Shown here in pieces: positions 41,741 to 48,698 of a stretch of 64,000 bases of DNA. The notes below the pieces were generated by a model, which saw nothing but the letters and a program-made list of their open reading frames with translations, ran no database searches and was not told the origin of the DNA. Source of the DNA: a virus; the IMG/VR virus record IMGVR_UViG_3300010399_000036, positions 17,119 through 81,118 of that record, one strand, 5' to 3'. Positions within the stretch are counted from its first letter, which is position 1, and every line of letters starts with the position of its first letter. A program made the position numbers and the translations under genes.

Positions 41741-41980
41741 TCAACACCAATGTTTCTTTAACGGCGCTTCGTCTTGAATTGCTATTCCATCTTTGAACGT
41801 ACAGCCATACAACACGTAAGCGCGATCACCCCACATCCGATATGCCTCACGCTTCGCCTTGCCGTCGCTTGGCGCATCAAAGGTTTCGTAAACTGCGGCG
41901 TCGTCTGTGTCGCCATTGGCAGCACGTGGATCAAAGACAATGTAGACTCGCTTGCCGTCAGGTTCTTTCGATCTCTTCAT
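41741..41980 (-). CDS. unknown protein (79 aa)
   Basis: KRVYIVFDPRAANGDTDDAAVYETFDAPSDGKAKREAYRMWGDRAYVLYGCTFKDG reads as an alternating strand-helix small domain. ATGA overlap with the HNH-like gene upstream. Confidence 0.55.
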   Translation of the reverse strand: MKRSKEPDGKRVYIVFDPRAANGDTDDAAVYETFDAPSDGKAKREAYRMWGDRAYVLYGCTFKDGIAIQDEAPLKKHWC

Positions 41981-42342
41981 GCCGCTTCTCTTTCCTCTGG
42001 TAGTATCGGACCACCGGCCCGCCTGATCGCTTTTAATACCGCTTTCTCCATCTGATCGTGCGACATCTTTTCATCTAGAATTGTATGAACCGTCAGACAG
42101 GCCCAAGCGACCATATAAATGTCATTGCCGTGCATCAGTCTTCGCTTCTTCGAATGTGCGGGCGTTCGTGACTTGTCACAGTCATGCGGTATAAATCCAA
42201 ACTCGCATTTCTTTCTGCCGGCCGCTTCCATGCGTGGTCTTAACCAGGCCCATACATCACGCCATTGCTTTGTGCGTGGGCCAACCTTGTTCATTGGCTT
42301 GCGGCCTACTTTGAAGGTGCTGTTGTGGCGGTATTCGTTCAT
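41977..42342 (-). CDS. HNH-like endonuclease or recombination accessory protein (121 aa)
   Basis: Start at ATG 42342 (MNEYRHNS). WAWLRPRMEAAGRKKCEFGFIPHDC, then RTPAHSKKRR and YMVAWACLTVHTILDEKMS give the C..C / AHSKKRR / A..C...H.ILD order seen in phage HNH proteins that help recombination. One Cys of the usual second CxxC is replaced by Val-His. A longer in-frame start at 42447 overlaps the upstream gene. Confidence 0.65.
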   Translation of the reverse strand: MNEYRHNSTFKVGRKPMNKVGPRTKQWRDVWAWLRPRMEAAGRKKCEFGFIPHDCDKSRTPAHSKKRRLMHGNDIYMVAWACLTVHTILDEKMSHDQMEKAVLKAIRRAGGPILPEEREAA

Positions 42343-42343
42343 G

Positions 42344-42781
42344 TTACTTCTGCACAAATCCGTCGCAGTTCTCCAGCCACACCGGATCGAAGTTCCAAGG
42401 CCAGTTGAACCAACCGCGTCGTATCCCCGTAGGGTTGCCGCGCACATTCAACTTCTCAGCCTTCTGGCTGATCATCGGCGGGACGCGCCCGACAGACGCG
42501 AATGTCGCCATTATGTTGCCGAACGGATCATCATTCGCGCCGACGACCGGATGCGCACAGAAACTATGAGCACTGCCCGGCACTTCACGCCGAAACTTGC
42601 AGCCGTAGCAGTTTGGTTTCTTCGTTTCCCCTGCTCCGCTTATTGGTGTTTCAACTTCTGTCTCTGGTTTCATGCCGTCTAAAGGCGATCCTCCTTTTGT
42701 GTTAAGTGGCCGTCTCTCCGGCCCGTCACGCCTAACATGTTTACCCGTTGGCTCAGCGGCGTTCCCGATACCGCGAGTCAA
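42344..42781 (-). CDS. unknown Cys/Trp phage protein (145 aa; start uncertain)
   Basis: CYGCKFRREVPGSAHSFCAHP followed by GIRRGWFNWPWNFDPVWLENCDGF is a pattern found in uncharacterised phage proteins (four Cys, probable metal site). TTG 42781 couples to the upstream stop (TTGA). ATG 42673 is possible, but AAGGAGG lies 17 bases away. Confidence 0.6.
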   Translation of the reverse strand: MTRGIGNAAEPTGKHVRRDGPERRPLNTKGGSPLDGMKPETEVETPISGAGETKKPNCYGCKFRREVPGSAHSFCAHPVVGANDDPFGNIMATFASVGRVPPMISQKAEKLNVRGNPTGIRRGWFNWPWNFDPVWLENCDGFVQK

Positions 42782-42972
42782 TAATGCGCCGAAATCAAAG
42801 CGACCATCTCACGCGCCTTCGTCTCAGAGTTTTCCTGCCCGATGATTGAATCCTTCGGATCAAGAATTCCTTTGCATTGAACGTAAGTGATAAACCCGCG
42901 ATGGTCTGCCACTATGTAATAAGTCTTCCGCTTGGCGTCTTTGTCTTTTCCGCAAAGTGTGCATATGTTCAT
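42778..42972 (-). CDS. small CxxC protein (64 aa)
   Basis: ICTLCGKDKDAKRKTYYIVADHRGFITYVQC: one Cys pair plus a third Cys, small beta sheet, then helix (ETKAREMVALISAHY). No family known. Confidence 0.55.
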   Translation of the reverse strand: MNICTLCGKDKDAKRKTYYIVADHRGFITYVQCKGILDPKDSIIGQENSETKAREMVALISAHY

Positions 42973-43017
42973 GGTTTCAATCCTCCACTATCTAATGTGA
43001 TAACAGAGGCCGTTTGT

Positions 43018-43224
43018 TCACTCTGATTCGAGCGGCGTATAACAGTCAGGTGGCAATCCGGCGCACTTACACTTACTTGCCTGATTACACGCGCCATCGC
43101 ATCCGTGATAGCCCTCATGGTGCCCGCAGGGGCACATCTTTGGCCCGTTCTTGTAGGCCCAGGTCGGACAGTATGGGGAACTATCAGTTGGTCCGGGATT
43201 GCTGTCGCTAACAGGTCCGGGCAT
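43018..43224 (-). CDS. Cys/His-rich small protein (68 aa)
   Basis: ATG 43224 with CTGGAGG upstream. MCPCGHHEGYHGCDGACNQASKCKCAGL is a cluster common in small phage proteins (C.CGH...H...G.C...C.C). The alternative frame in the same DNA (42969-43229) lacks structure and is rejected. Confidence 0.6.
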   Translation of the reverse strand: MPGPVSDSNPGPTDSSPYCPTWAYKNGPKMCPCGHHEGYHGCDGACNQASKCKCAGLPPDCYTPLESE

Positions 43225-43225
43225 C

Positions 43226-43411
43226 TCAATACCTCCAGTACTTTTGAAATGAAGCGTCAATAATTTTCCAGTCCACCTTTTTGCTGCCCTTCCGCATCAC
43301 CTTGAGAAAATCCGCAGCGGCATCAACCGAAGCGAACGACATGGACTCGTTAACTCTAATACCCCTCAGCACGCCGCTTATGAACTGTTTTGTGAAATAA
43401 AGTGTGGTCAT
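43226..43411 (-). CDS. unknown small protein (61 aa)
   Basis: TTLYFTKQFISGVLRGIRVNESMSFASVDAAADFLKVMRKGSKKVDWKIIDASF: strand-strand-helix layout. ATG with AGGAGGGCAAG upstream. No function known. Confidence 0.55.
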   Translation of the reverse strand: MTTLYFTKQFISGVLRGIRVNESMSFASVDAAADFLKVMRKGSKKVDWKIIDASFQKYWRY

Positions 43412-43453
43412 CTTGCCCTCCTGCTGCTTAGTGTGATTCAGGAAGCGATTTGT

Positions 43454-43687
43454 TCACTTGCTTTCCAGAACGATTCGTGTTCGCGCCCTCTCTTCGTATT
43501 CCAGCGTCTTCCCGCTTTCAAGCCAGTCTGCTGCTGCTCTTAAATCAGCGATCGCAATGTCTTTAGTTGAAAAGCAGATCAGGTACTCCGATTCGAATCC
43601 AGTTAACCCGATCTCTACTTCACGGAAATGCTGGTCAGTGATAGCGGCTGAGATTTCGTTAAAGGCTGTGTTACTAAGAATCGCCAT
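43454..43687 (-). CDS. unknown small protein (77 aa)
   Basis: AFNEISAAITDQHFREVEIGLTGFESEYLICFSTKDIAIADLRAAADWLESG: alpha/beta with AADWLE helix. Overlaps the upstream gene by 14 bases. Confidence 0.55.
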   Translation of the reverse strand: MAILSNTAFNEISAAITDQHFREVEIGLTGFESEYLICFSTKDIAIADLRAAADWLESGKTLEYEERARTRIVLESK

Positions 43688-44051
43688 GAAGCCTCCCCGC
43701 TGATATTTCTTCGTCGGCCGTGATTACGTCTGGCCATTCGCGATGATCGTCGCCAGTTATCTTTTCCAGTTCTTGATCGACCAGCTCCTGGATCTCGTCA
43801 TAACTGCGACAGCGAATGTATAGGTGCCACGTCCACCAGAGACGGTTACGCACGGTGCTCCACACGTCTGAAATTAGTTGACGCAAAACGTAGCGGAGAA
43901 TGCCGCCGTAACCGCCCAACGCTCGAAACATCACTGAGAAGCACATGTAAGTGACGAGGAAGGGCGGCATGATGTCGGCGTGCTCAAAACAATCCCGAGC
44001 AGCCTTACAGCGCTCCTTGTACAGCGTTTCATCCGGTGGTTTAATCAACAT
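43674..44051 (-). CDS. unknown protein (125 aa)
   Basis: ADIMPPFLVTYMCFSVMFRALGGYGGILRYVLRQLISDVWSTV is moderately hydrophobic; RNRLWWTWHLYIRCRSYDEIQELVDQELEKI is helical. It may associate with membrane but has no clear transmembrane helix. Unknown. Confidence 0.5.
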   Translation of the reverse strand: MLIKPPDETLYKERCKAARDCFEHADIMPPFLVTYMCFSVMFRALGGYGGILRYVLRQLISDVWSTVRNRLWWTWHLYIRCRSYDEIQELVDQELEKITGDDHREWPDVITADEEISAGRLHGDS

Positions 44052-44101
44052 CCCATTGCTATCAATTCCCTCCTACTACTAAGGGCGCAGAAAGTGATCG
44101 A

Positions 44102-44290
44102 TTACCGCCATACCTCTGAGACATTTTCTGCGTCCTGTTCCATCTCACTCGGCGCCAGCTTGCTAATGTTCTCTTCTGTATCCGTAATTGTTCCTGCCGT
44201 TGCCGCTTCGGGACATTGAAAGCGCCCTTGTGCGCAAGGCTCCGTTAGGCACTTATCGCAAACTGTTACTATCTTTTGTGATGGAAACAT
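44102..44290 (-). CDS. small Cys-rich protein (62 aa)
   Basis: VTVCDKCLTEPCAQGRFQCPE gives four Cys near the N-terminus; the rest is acidic and disordered. GGAGAAATCAA before ATG. Confidence 0.5.
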   Translation of the reverse strand: MFPSQKIVTVCDKCLTEPCAQGRFQCPEAATAGTITDTEENISKLAPSEMEQDAENVSEVWR

Positions 44291-44300
44291 TTGATTTCTC

Positions 44301-44753
44301 CTACTCCAGCACCTTGCCTGTTTCGATTATTCTGTCGAGATAAGCAACCGCAATGCGGGCCTGTTCCTTAAGTTGTGTGATTTCAGGCAGAGTCTTGGAA
44401 GCGGACCAGTCTGAGGCATAAGGTTCGGGCCACGCTCTTACGTCGGTTTCTGCGCCATCGTCCCAATCGGGATTACCCGAAAACAAAATGTCCGCCTCGT
44501 CAACGGTTAGGTTGAGCGCCTCGGCTGCAAGAAAAGGAATGTCGAGGTTTGATATATACCGCTGCCGCTGGAGGGTCAGCAGCGGCACCCGATCCGACAG
44601 AACGCAGGCCCAACCCGCGATACAGGCGGCAGTCCCACACGGCGCTTCTTCTTCGCGTCGCCCGTAGGTTTCCTGATCGTACGCTTCCGGGGTGGCCGCG
44701 ATCTTCTCCCGAATCTTCTTGAACAATTCGATATTCAATCTTTCTTTGCTCAT
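44301..44753 (-). CDS. unknown phage protein with PCGTAACIAGWA motif (150 aa)
   Basis: The segment APCGTAACIAGWACVLS recurs in uncharacterised phage and plasmid proteins. It is followed by AAEALNLTVDEADILF and a region with WP..Y.SDWSA. Ends in a helix. ATGA overlap with its upstream neighbour. No role established. Confidence 0.6.
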   Translation of the reverse strand: MSKERLNIELFKKIREKIAATPEAYDQETYGRREEEAPCGTAACIAGWACVLSDRVPLLTLQRQRYISNLDIPFLAAEALNLTVDEADILFSGNPDWDDGAETDVRAWPEPYASDWSASKTLPEITQLKEQARIAVAYLDRIIETGKVLE

Positions 44754-45175
44754 GCCGCTGATTCCTCTCTATCAATTTCACATTCAACTAAACTGCGAAT
44801 TCCAGGATGCTCTGCTCTGAATTGAACCGCTGAATGGTGATTGCATTGACACCAGAGATAGTTGCAATCTTCGCAGCCTCCGTTTGTGCATTCATCGGAG
44901 ATCGCGCTACCTACTGGAATGCAATCGACTACCTGAAACTCCCTTTCGTCATACGGCCAGCCTCTTGATGGAACATTACTAAGCGCAAGAGATACCGCTT
45001 CATCTCTTGATGGAGCACAAAGTTTGAATTCGTGACGTATGCGCTTAGATCCGAATATCCCAAGATTCTGCTTGAGCGTTACCTTGATGCTGAATTCAAA
45101 CCAGGGAGCTTGGCGGATTCGAGTGTCTGAGTGATCGAACTTGGCGTACGGTAACTTTGTTTCTTGATTGATCAT
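44750..45175 (-). CDS. unknown protein with Cys cluster (141 aa)
   Basis: An N-terminal beta domain (WFEFSIKVTLKQNLGIFGSKRIRHEFKLCAPSRDEAVSLAL) then CTNGGCEDCNYLWCQCNHH, a probable zinc cluster, and an acidic end. TGATG-type overlap with the upstream small ORF. Confidence 0.55.
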   Translation of the reverse strand: MINQETKLPYAKFDHSDTRIRQAPWFEFSIKVTLKQNLGIFGSKRIRHEFKLCAPSRDEAVSLALSNVPSRGWPYDEREFQVVDCIPVGSAISDECTNGGCEDCNYLWCQCNHHSAVQFRAEHPGIRSLVECEIDREESAA

Positions 45176-45267
45176 GACTTACCTCTAATAGCCGACGCGG
45201 ATTCTGTGTGTAGCTTGGTGATCTGCTTTGCGAATTCATCTCCCGCCGTGGCCTCGTACTTCAACAC
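45172..45267 (-). CDS. possible tiny gene (31 aa)
   Basis: GTG directly after the upstream stop; its own stop overlaps the next ATG (ATGA). LKYEATAGDEFAKQITKLHTESASAIRGK is helical. Kept only because both junctions fit the operon's coupling pattern. Confidence 0.35.
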   Translation of the reverse strand: MLKYEATAGDEFAKQITKLHTESASAIRGKS

Positions 45268-45417
45268 CTAACTCCCCGGGCAACCCGGTTTGCGAAAGAA
45301 TAAATACGCTTCCCAGTCGCCGATGCGATAGTGAGACAACAGCCCACGAACCTCATTCATCAAGCCATTGAGATCGTGATCGAACATTGCCATTGCTTGC
45401 TCTTTGCTGACCGTCAT
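45268..45417 (-). CDS. unknown small protein (49 aa)
   Basis: ATG 45417 with GGAAGGG upstream. TVSKEQAMAMFDHDLNGLMNEVRGLLSHYRIGDWEAYLFFRKPG is helical with aromatic end. No motif. Confidence 0.5.
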   Translation of the reverse strand: MTVSKEQAMAMFDHDLNGLMNEVRGLLSHYRIGDWEAYLFFRKPGCPGS

Positions 45418-45444
45418 CACTCATTCCCTTCCTGTGGTGAAAAA

Positions 45445-45858
45445 CTAAATGTCAGTTCGCCCTACGTCCTCCAGAGCGGCCTTGCATTCCGCTTTGAGAT
45501 CAAACAGGTCCCGGTCAGCGGGTATCTTGGCTTGACGTAGCGCCGCGAAGACGCAAACCGGACAACCATCTGCTTGCTTGCGCAGCACTGGCATAGCTTC
45601 CGTGAGCGCCGTGTACAGTGGCGACGGCTTGCCGTGCCACATCTCATCATTTGTGCGCGTGTCTGGCATGTTCGGATCGGGCAATAACGCTATCAACCGC
45701 TCAAGTGGCGTGTGGCGCGTTTCCAAGACCTCGCACATGCGACAGACGCGTCCGGGGTTATTCGTGCAGTGCTCCTCATGCTCCCTCATTGCCGCAGCGT
45801 GACAATTCGCCTTCTTGCAGAAATCGCAGTAGTAGCGCCAGACCCTCCGCTTTCTCAT
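45445..45858 (-). CDS. C2H2-type zinc-finger phage protein (137 aa)
   Basis: WRYYCDFCKKANCHAAAMREHEEHC...RVCRMC combines a C2H2-like finger (C..C...H...H/C) with a second Cys pair; DGCPVCVFAALRQA adds another. This YYCDFCKK...C..MR.HE..C pattern occurs in phage proteins of unknown role. Coupled upstream by ATGA. Confidence 0.65.
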   Translation of the reverse strand: MRKRRVWRYYCDFCKKANCHAAAMREHEEHCTNNPGRVCRMCEVLETRHTPLERLIALLPDPNMPDTRTNDEMWHGKPSPLYTALTEAMPVLRKQADGCPVCVFAALRQAKIPADRDLFDLKAECKAALEDVGRTDI

Positions 45859-46007
45859 TGCTTTTCCGCTTTTCGATTACGCCTTATTTGTTGCCTGCAT
45901 GCGTGCGATTCATCGCGTCTAATCCACGCAAAGCAATCAGCACATTGGACTTTCGTTTCCGGGACTTTCTCTTCTTCGCTCATTGTTTTGTTGTGTGCGG
46001 CACTCAT
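45855..46007 (-). CDS. small zinc-type protein (50 aa)
   Basis: ATG 46007 overlaps the upstream stop (ATGA). VQCADCFAWIRRDESHACRQQIRRN carries CxxC...H..C, a one-metal knuckle; basic tail. Stop overlaps the next ATG. Confidence 0.55.
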   Translation of the reverse strand: MSAAHNKTMSEEEKVPETKVQCADCFAWIRRDESHACRQQIRRNRKAEKQ

Positions 46008-46204
46008 AACGGCATGTCTCTTTCGTTGATTCGCTCAATCAGCCGTAGCAGACCCGAGCAGACGTCGAGTACATCATCGAAAGTTCCGAAGTCACGTGCG
46101 GCGGCAATCTCCAACTCCAGCATAGCTATTGAACCAGCAATGCTCTCCGCGTCGTTCGGCGGGACAACGCTAACGCCACCGTCATCAATTGGTTCGTATC
46201 GCAT
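46004..46204 (-). CDS. unknown acidic protein (66 aa)
   Basis: Short polar start then a long helix (AESIAGSIAMLELEIAAARDFGTFDDVLDVCSGLLRLIERIN). No motif. Confidence 0.55.
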   Translation of the reverse strand: MRYEPIDDGGVSVVPPNDAESIAGSIAMLELEIAAARDFGTFDDVLDVCSGLLRLIERINERDMPL

Positions 46205-46207
46205 CGT

Positions 46208-46519
46208 TCAGATCCTCTCTGCATCGGGCGCTTCAAAGAATCCGTACACACATCGCGCAGCCGTGCGCTGAACGCCGCCCTCGGTGTAGATCGTCCACCA
46301 CTGAGGATCGCCGGTGTCGTGGATTGCTCGTGCGGACGACTTGCCGCGCTTACGAGTTCCCGTGCGTTCCGATTGCGCCAACGCATTGATCGCGTCATAA
46401 ACTTCTTGATACGGCTTGCCAGTGGCGATAGCGATAGATCGCACCACGCAATCGCCTGCCTGGCCCTTGTAACCAGCGGCGGCACGTCCGCCATCGTCTC
46501 TTTGGAATTCCATTTTCAT
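46208..46519 (-). CDS. DCVVR-motif phage protein, possibly cysteine-peptidase fold (103 aa)
   Basis: GYKGQAGDCVVRSIAIATGKPYQEVYDAIN matches a widespread short phage protein that carries a Cys at the start of a helix as in papain-like folds. The expected His/Asp are not evident in this short version, so activity is doubtful. ATGA overlap with the upstream membrane peptide. Confidence 0.6.
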   Translation of the reverse strand: MKMEFQRDDGGRAAAGYKGQAGDCVVRSIAIATGKPYQEVYDAINALAQSERTGTRKRGKSSARAIHDTGDPQWWTIYTEGGVQRTAARCVYGFFEAPDAERI

Positions 46520-46659
46520 ATCTTCACCGCCTGTACCACGCTAATCTTGTCAGCCGTCTTAGAAAACGACTCCGCAATAACTGGAATAATCGCGTTCTTG
46601 AACACCATCAGCACCACGATCAAGATCAAAGCTATAGCTATTAGTTCAAAACGTTTCAT
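46516..46659 (-). CDS. one-helix membrane peptide (47 aa)
   Basis: ATG 46659 within ATGA overlap. ELIAIALILIVVLMVFKNAIIPVIAESF is a transmembrane helix, followed by a polar amphipathic tail. Third tiny membrane protein of this operon. Confidence 0.55.
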   Translation of the reverse strand: MKRFELIAIALILIVVLMVFKNAIIPVIAESFSKTADKISVVQAVKI

Positions 46660-46895
46660 GAGTCTTTATTCTCCGTGTCGGGATTCGCCTTCGCTCCGCA
46701 GAACGGGCAGAAGGTGACAACGATTGTCGGCGGCTTCTTTCCGCGAATCTTCTTATCGGAATCTTTCCAGTGTGTACCGATGCTCAAAGTCACTGCCGTC
46801 AAGCTGAGGTTCTCGCCAAGCAGGAAGGATGTATCAAGCGCGAAGTTCTGCTCCGCAAGCTTCTCATCGATGCGTGTTATGCAATCGCAGTTCAT
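46656..46895 (-). CDS. small zinc-type protein (79 aa)
   Basis: NCDCITRIDEKL at the start and FCPFCGAKANP at the end make two Cys pairs that may bind one zinc across a beta domain. ATGA coupling to the next gene. Confidence 0.6.
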   Translation of the reverse strand: MNCDCITRIDEKLAEQNFALDTSFLLGENLSLTAVTLSIGTHWKDSDKKIRGKKPPTIVVTFCPFCGAKANPDTENKDS

Positions 46896-47236
46896 TGCCG
46901 TACTCCATTGCCTTCCAGCTTTATCAACTCCCTAAGCACGGCCGGCTTGATGAATCGCCCCTTGCCATCGCAGTAACGACAGTCCCGTTCGATCTGCGGA
47001 AAAACGCCATGCTCGTTCGGCTCTGCGAAGTAGCCGTTTTCCTTAACCTTCCCGGTCCCGCCACACTTGCGGCACTCGGCGGAAGGCGAATGAGGATCGT
47101 CAATAGGTAGTCCGCTAATCTTCCCACGCGCAGCGCCGTGCATCTTGCCGCCGCATCTACATTTGCATGTCGGATGTTTAGCGTTCTCACATTCCGAAGC
47201 CGCTGATGCTGATAGCGCTCTTTGTCGTGTTGCCAT
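46892..47236 (-). CDS. DnaJ-type Cys-rich protein (114 aa)
   Basis: ATG 47236 with TAAGGAAT upstream (an in-frame start at 47314 overlaps the previous gene). HPTCKCRCGGKMHG, ECRKCGGTGKV and DCRYCDGKGRF: the last two are CxxCxGxG zinc repeats as in the DnaJ cysteine-rich domain, without a J-domain. Might bind unfolded protein or nucleic acid. Confidence 0.65.
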   Translation of the reverse strand: MATRQRALSASAASECENAKHPTCKCRCGGKMHGAARGKISGLPIDDPHSPSAECRKCGGTGKVKENGYFAEPNEHGVFPQIERDCRYCDGKGRFIKPAVLRELIKLEGNGVRQ

Positions 47237-47241
47237 ATTCC

Positions 47242-47592
47242 TTACGCAGCCTTTCTTAGTTGCTTGCTGGTTCTCACGCCGAGGCGCGACAGCACACTCC
47301 AGACATGGGCGCACATATGTGACTCTTTTGGTTTGCCGGTTGCTAAAATATATTCAGCATTGGCCTGGCACGGTCGGCCTGTGTACCAGTCGCGGCAGTC
47401 CGCTGTCTCATTCATCAGGTCAATCGTTACGCGCCTCTTGGTTTTATCTTTGTGGTTGAACTTCGATCCAAATGGCGTCACGCGATAGGCAAACTTCCAA
47501 CCGAGACCCTTAACCTTTCGAATCCACATTGACGCAGCTCGCGCTTGGATCAACTCGCTTGGTGTCTCTGTGATTAAAGTTAAGCTGAGCAT
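47242..47592 (-). CDS. unknown protein with SWIM-like C-terminus (116 aa)
   Basis: GWKFAYRVTPFGSKFNHKDKTKRRVTIDL...TADCRDWYTGRPCQANAEYILAT...ESHMCAHVWSVLSRL. The order C..W..G..C...AH/CAHVW resembles a reduced SWIM-type zinc motif (CxC...CxH). This is inference; no helicase partner on this strand. Confidence 0.5.
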   Translation of the reverse strand: MLSLTLITETPSELIQARAASMWIRKVKGLGWKFAYRVTPFGSKFNHKDKTKRRVTIDLMNETADCRDWYTGRPCQANAEYILATGKPKESHMCAHVWSVLSRLGVRTSKQLRKAA

Positions 47593-47607
47593 CTTTTTCC
47601 CCTGGCA

Positions 47608-47764
47608 TTAATAGCGAGCGAAACCGTCTTCAATAGCATCAAGGAATCGCTCGTCTTGTGCGGCTTGCTGTTCTTTTTGTAGCTCGCGATTGCATTCCGA
47701 CTTATTACAGACCCAAAGCCGAGCGTTGCCGACATAATCCCAATCGCTTAAATGATGTCGTCAT
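47608..47764 (-). pseudogene. small gene apparently shifted by one base after its start (about 50 aa)
   Basis: A strong ribosome site (GGAGGG) precedes ATG 47764, but that frame ends after 19 codons. The overlapping frame has no start codon yet reads convincingly: DWDYVGNARLWVCNKSECNRELQKEQQAAQ... to a stop at 47608. Joining MTTSFK to DWDYV needs one skipped base (about 47746). Recoding, decay or sequence error cannot be told apart. Confidence 0.5.
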
Positions 47765-47779
47765 GGATCGCTCCCTCCA

Positions 47780-48031
47780 TCAATCACAATTCAACGTCGC
47801 CAACCGACTCGCATATTCATTAGGACTCGCGCCCTGAACGGCGGCGGCTTTGCACGAATCGCAAACCCGTCCAGCATTAAGAAACGCATTCAGCGCCTTG
47901 TGCCCCGTAAACCAAACGCCCGCATTGCAACGCGAACAGCGGGAACCTAAAGCGTTCTTGCGTCGGCGATCTTCTTTAGTGCGGAGCACCCGCATCAACG
48001 GCGTGGTATCGAGTTTCAGTTTGTTTGCCAT
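47780..48031 (-). CDS. first gene of leftward operon, zinc-ribbon (83 aa)
   Basis: ATG 48031 with GAGGGAGACGAAG before it. A basic helical N-terminus (TPLMRVLRTKEDRRRKNALG) then CSRCNAGVWFTG...RVCDSCKAAA, a four-Cys ribbon. About 50 bases downstream of a strong promoter, so made early and at high level. Confidence 0.6.
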   Translation of the reverse strand: MANKLKLDTTPLMRVLRTKEDRRRKNALGSRCSRCNAGVWFTGHKALNAFLNAGRVCDSCKAAAVQGASPNEYASRLATLNCD

Positions 48032-48079
48032 CTTCGTCTCCCTCGCCTCTACCAATGATTAACTCTCTCAACAAAATGA

Positions 48080-48108
48080 ATTATAGACACGCGTAGAGAA
48101 ATTGTCAA
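48080..48108 (-). promoter_or_regulatory. consensus promoter of the leftward early operon
   Basis: On the minus strand TTGACA (48103-48108), a 17-base spacer and TATAAT (48080-48085): a perfect sigma70-type promoter. The spacer contains CTCTAC-N3-TGTC directly before the -10, which is repeated in the divergent rightward promoter. Confidence 0.88.
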
Positions 48109-48171
48109 CCGTTATTTTGCCTTTTCTTGCTGTAATCGCAACTTGTGAGAAATAAGCGGGTTACAGTAAGT

Positions 48172-48208
48172 TGTTGACTTTCTCTACCGCTGTCTATAAA
48201 ATCCAGTT
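48172..48208 (+). promoter_or_regulatory. divergent rightward promoter with shared operator-like spacer
   Basis: TTGACT (48174-48179), a short 15-base spacer and TATAAA (48195-48200). Block TTTCTCTAC-N3-TGTCTATAA is common to this and the leftward promoter, so one protein could bind both. The ATG lies 8 bases after the -10 (leaderless). Confidence 0.65.
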
Positions 48209-48487
48209 ATGAACAGCGACGAGATGACGGTGCCCGAAGCGGCTGAACTGAAGGGTTGCCATCGTACCTGGATCAATTATTTGATCAGAGAAGGGCGGCT
48301 AAAGGCTAGGCGTGTAGGTCCAGTCTACTTAATACGTTTGAAGGATTTAGAGGCGTGCAAAGTCCGCCATCGGGAAAAGCCTGATAGCAACGGACACACA
48401 AAAACCTTGCCGCAACGGCGGACTCACGGTAAAAAGGTTCGCGCGAAAACTACCGCAAAGTTATCAGCATCAAGGCAAGGTCGATAA
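48209..48487 (+). CDS. excisionase-like / MerR-type HTH protein (92 aa)
   Basis: MTVPEAAELKGCHRTWINYLIREGRLKARRVGPVYLIRLKDLEA is a helix-turn-helix of the HTH_17/excisionase type (helix-turn-helix plus a wing at VYLIRL). The basic tail is Lys/Arg-rich. Leaderless start next to a divergent promoter pair, so it is a good candidate for the protein that binds the shared operator. No integrase was found in the window. Confidence 0.75.
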   Translation: MNSDEMTVPEAAELKGCHRTWINYLIREGRLKARRVGPVYLIRLKDLEACKVRHREKPDSNGHTKTLPQRRTHGKKVRAKTTAKLSASRQGR

Positions 48488-48632
48488 CGATGATCGGGAT
48501 TTCGATTGTCGGGGCCGTGCAATTTTCAGTGCAGGGTGGCGGATCTTGTTTACCGGGAAACGGAATGTCGCCAGCACGGGCAGGGGCTGACAGAGAAACG
48601 GCCAGCAGGGAGAGCGCGAGCAGTCTTTTCAT
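48450..48632 (-). CDS. small secreted/exported peptide precursor (60 aa)
   Basis: A clean signal peptide (MKRLLALSLLAVSLSAPARA, cleavage expected after ARA) is followed by GDIPFPGKQDPPPC, TENC and a hydrophobic C-terminal stretch (IPIIVIDLALMLITL). GGAGTG precedes the ATG. It is divergent from a TPR-Fis regulator with only 66 bases between them. This layout (pre-peptide plus TPR receptor) resembles RRNPP-type communication pairs, but this is inference and the C-terminal hydrophobic part could keep it in the membrane. Confidence 0.65.
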   Translation of the reverse strand: MKRLLALSLLAVSLSAPARAGDIPFPGKQDPPPCTENCTAPTIEIPIIVIDLALMLITLR

Positions 48633-48669
48633 GATTACACTCCGGGTTGTAAATAGTTGAAGCGCGCGA

Positions 48670-48678
48670 AGTATAGCA
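48670..48678. promoter_or_regulatory. overlapping divergent -10 boxes between peptide and TPR regulator
   Basis: Minus strand: TGC-TATACT, an extended -10 (TATACT at 48670-48675) for the peptide gene. Plus strand: TATAGC at 48673-48678, about 20 bases before the ATG at 48699. The two boxes overlap, so the two promoters should compete. Confidence 0.45.
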
Positions 48679-48698
48679 CTTTAGCAGCAAGCTGCACT

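Noticed and set aside
42969-43229. 86-aa minus-strand ORF
   Set aside because: Overlaps the Cys/His-rich gene (43018-43224), which has a strong ribosome site and a known-type motif.
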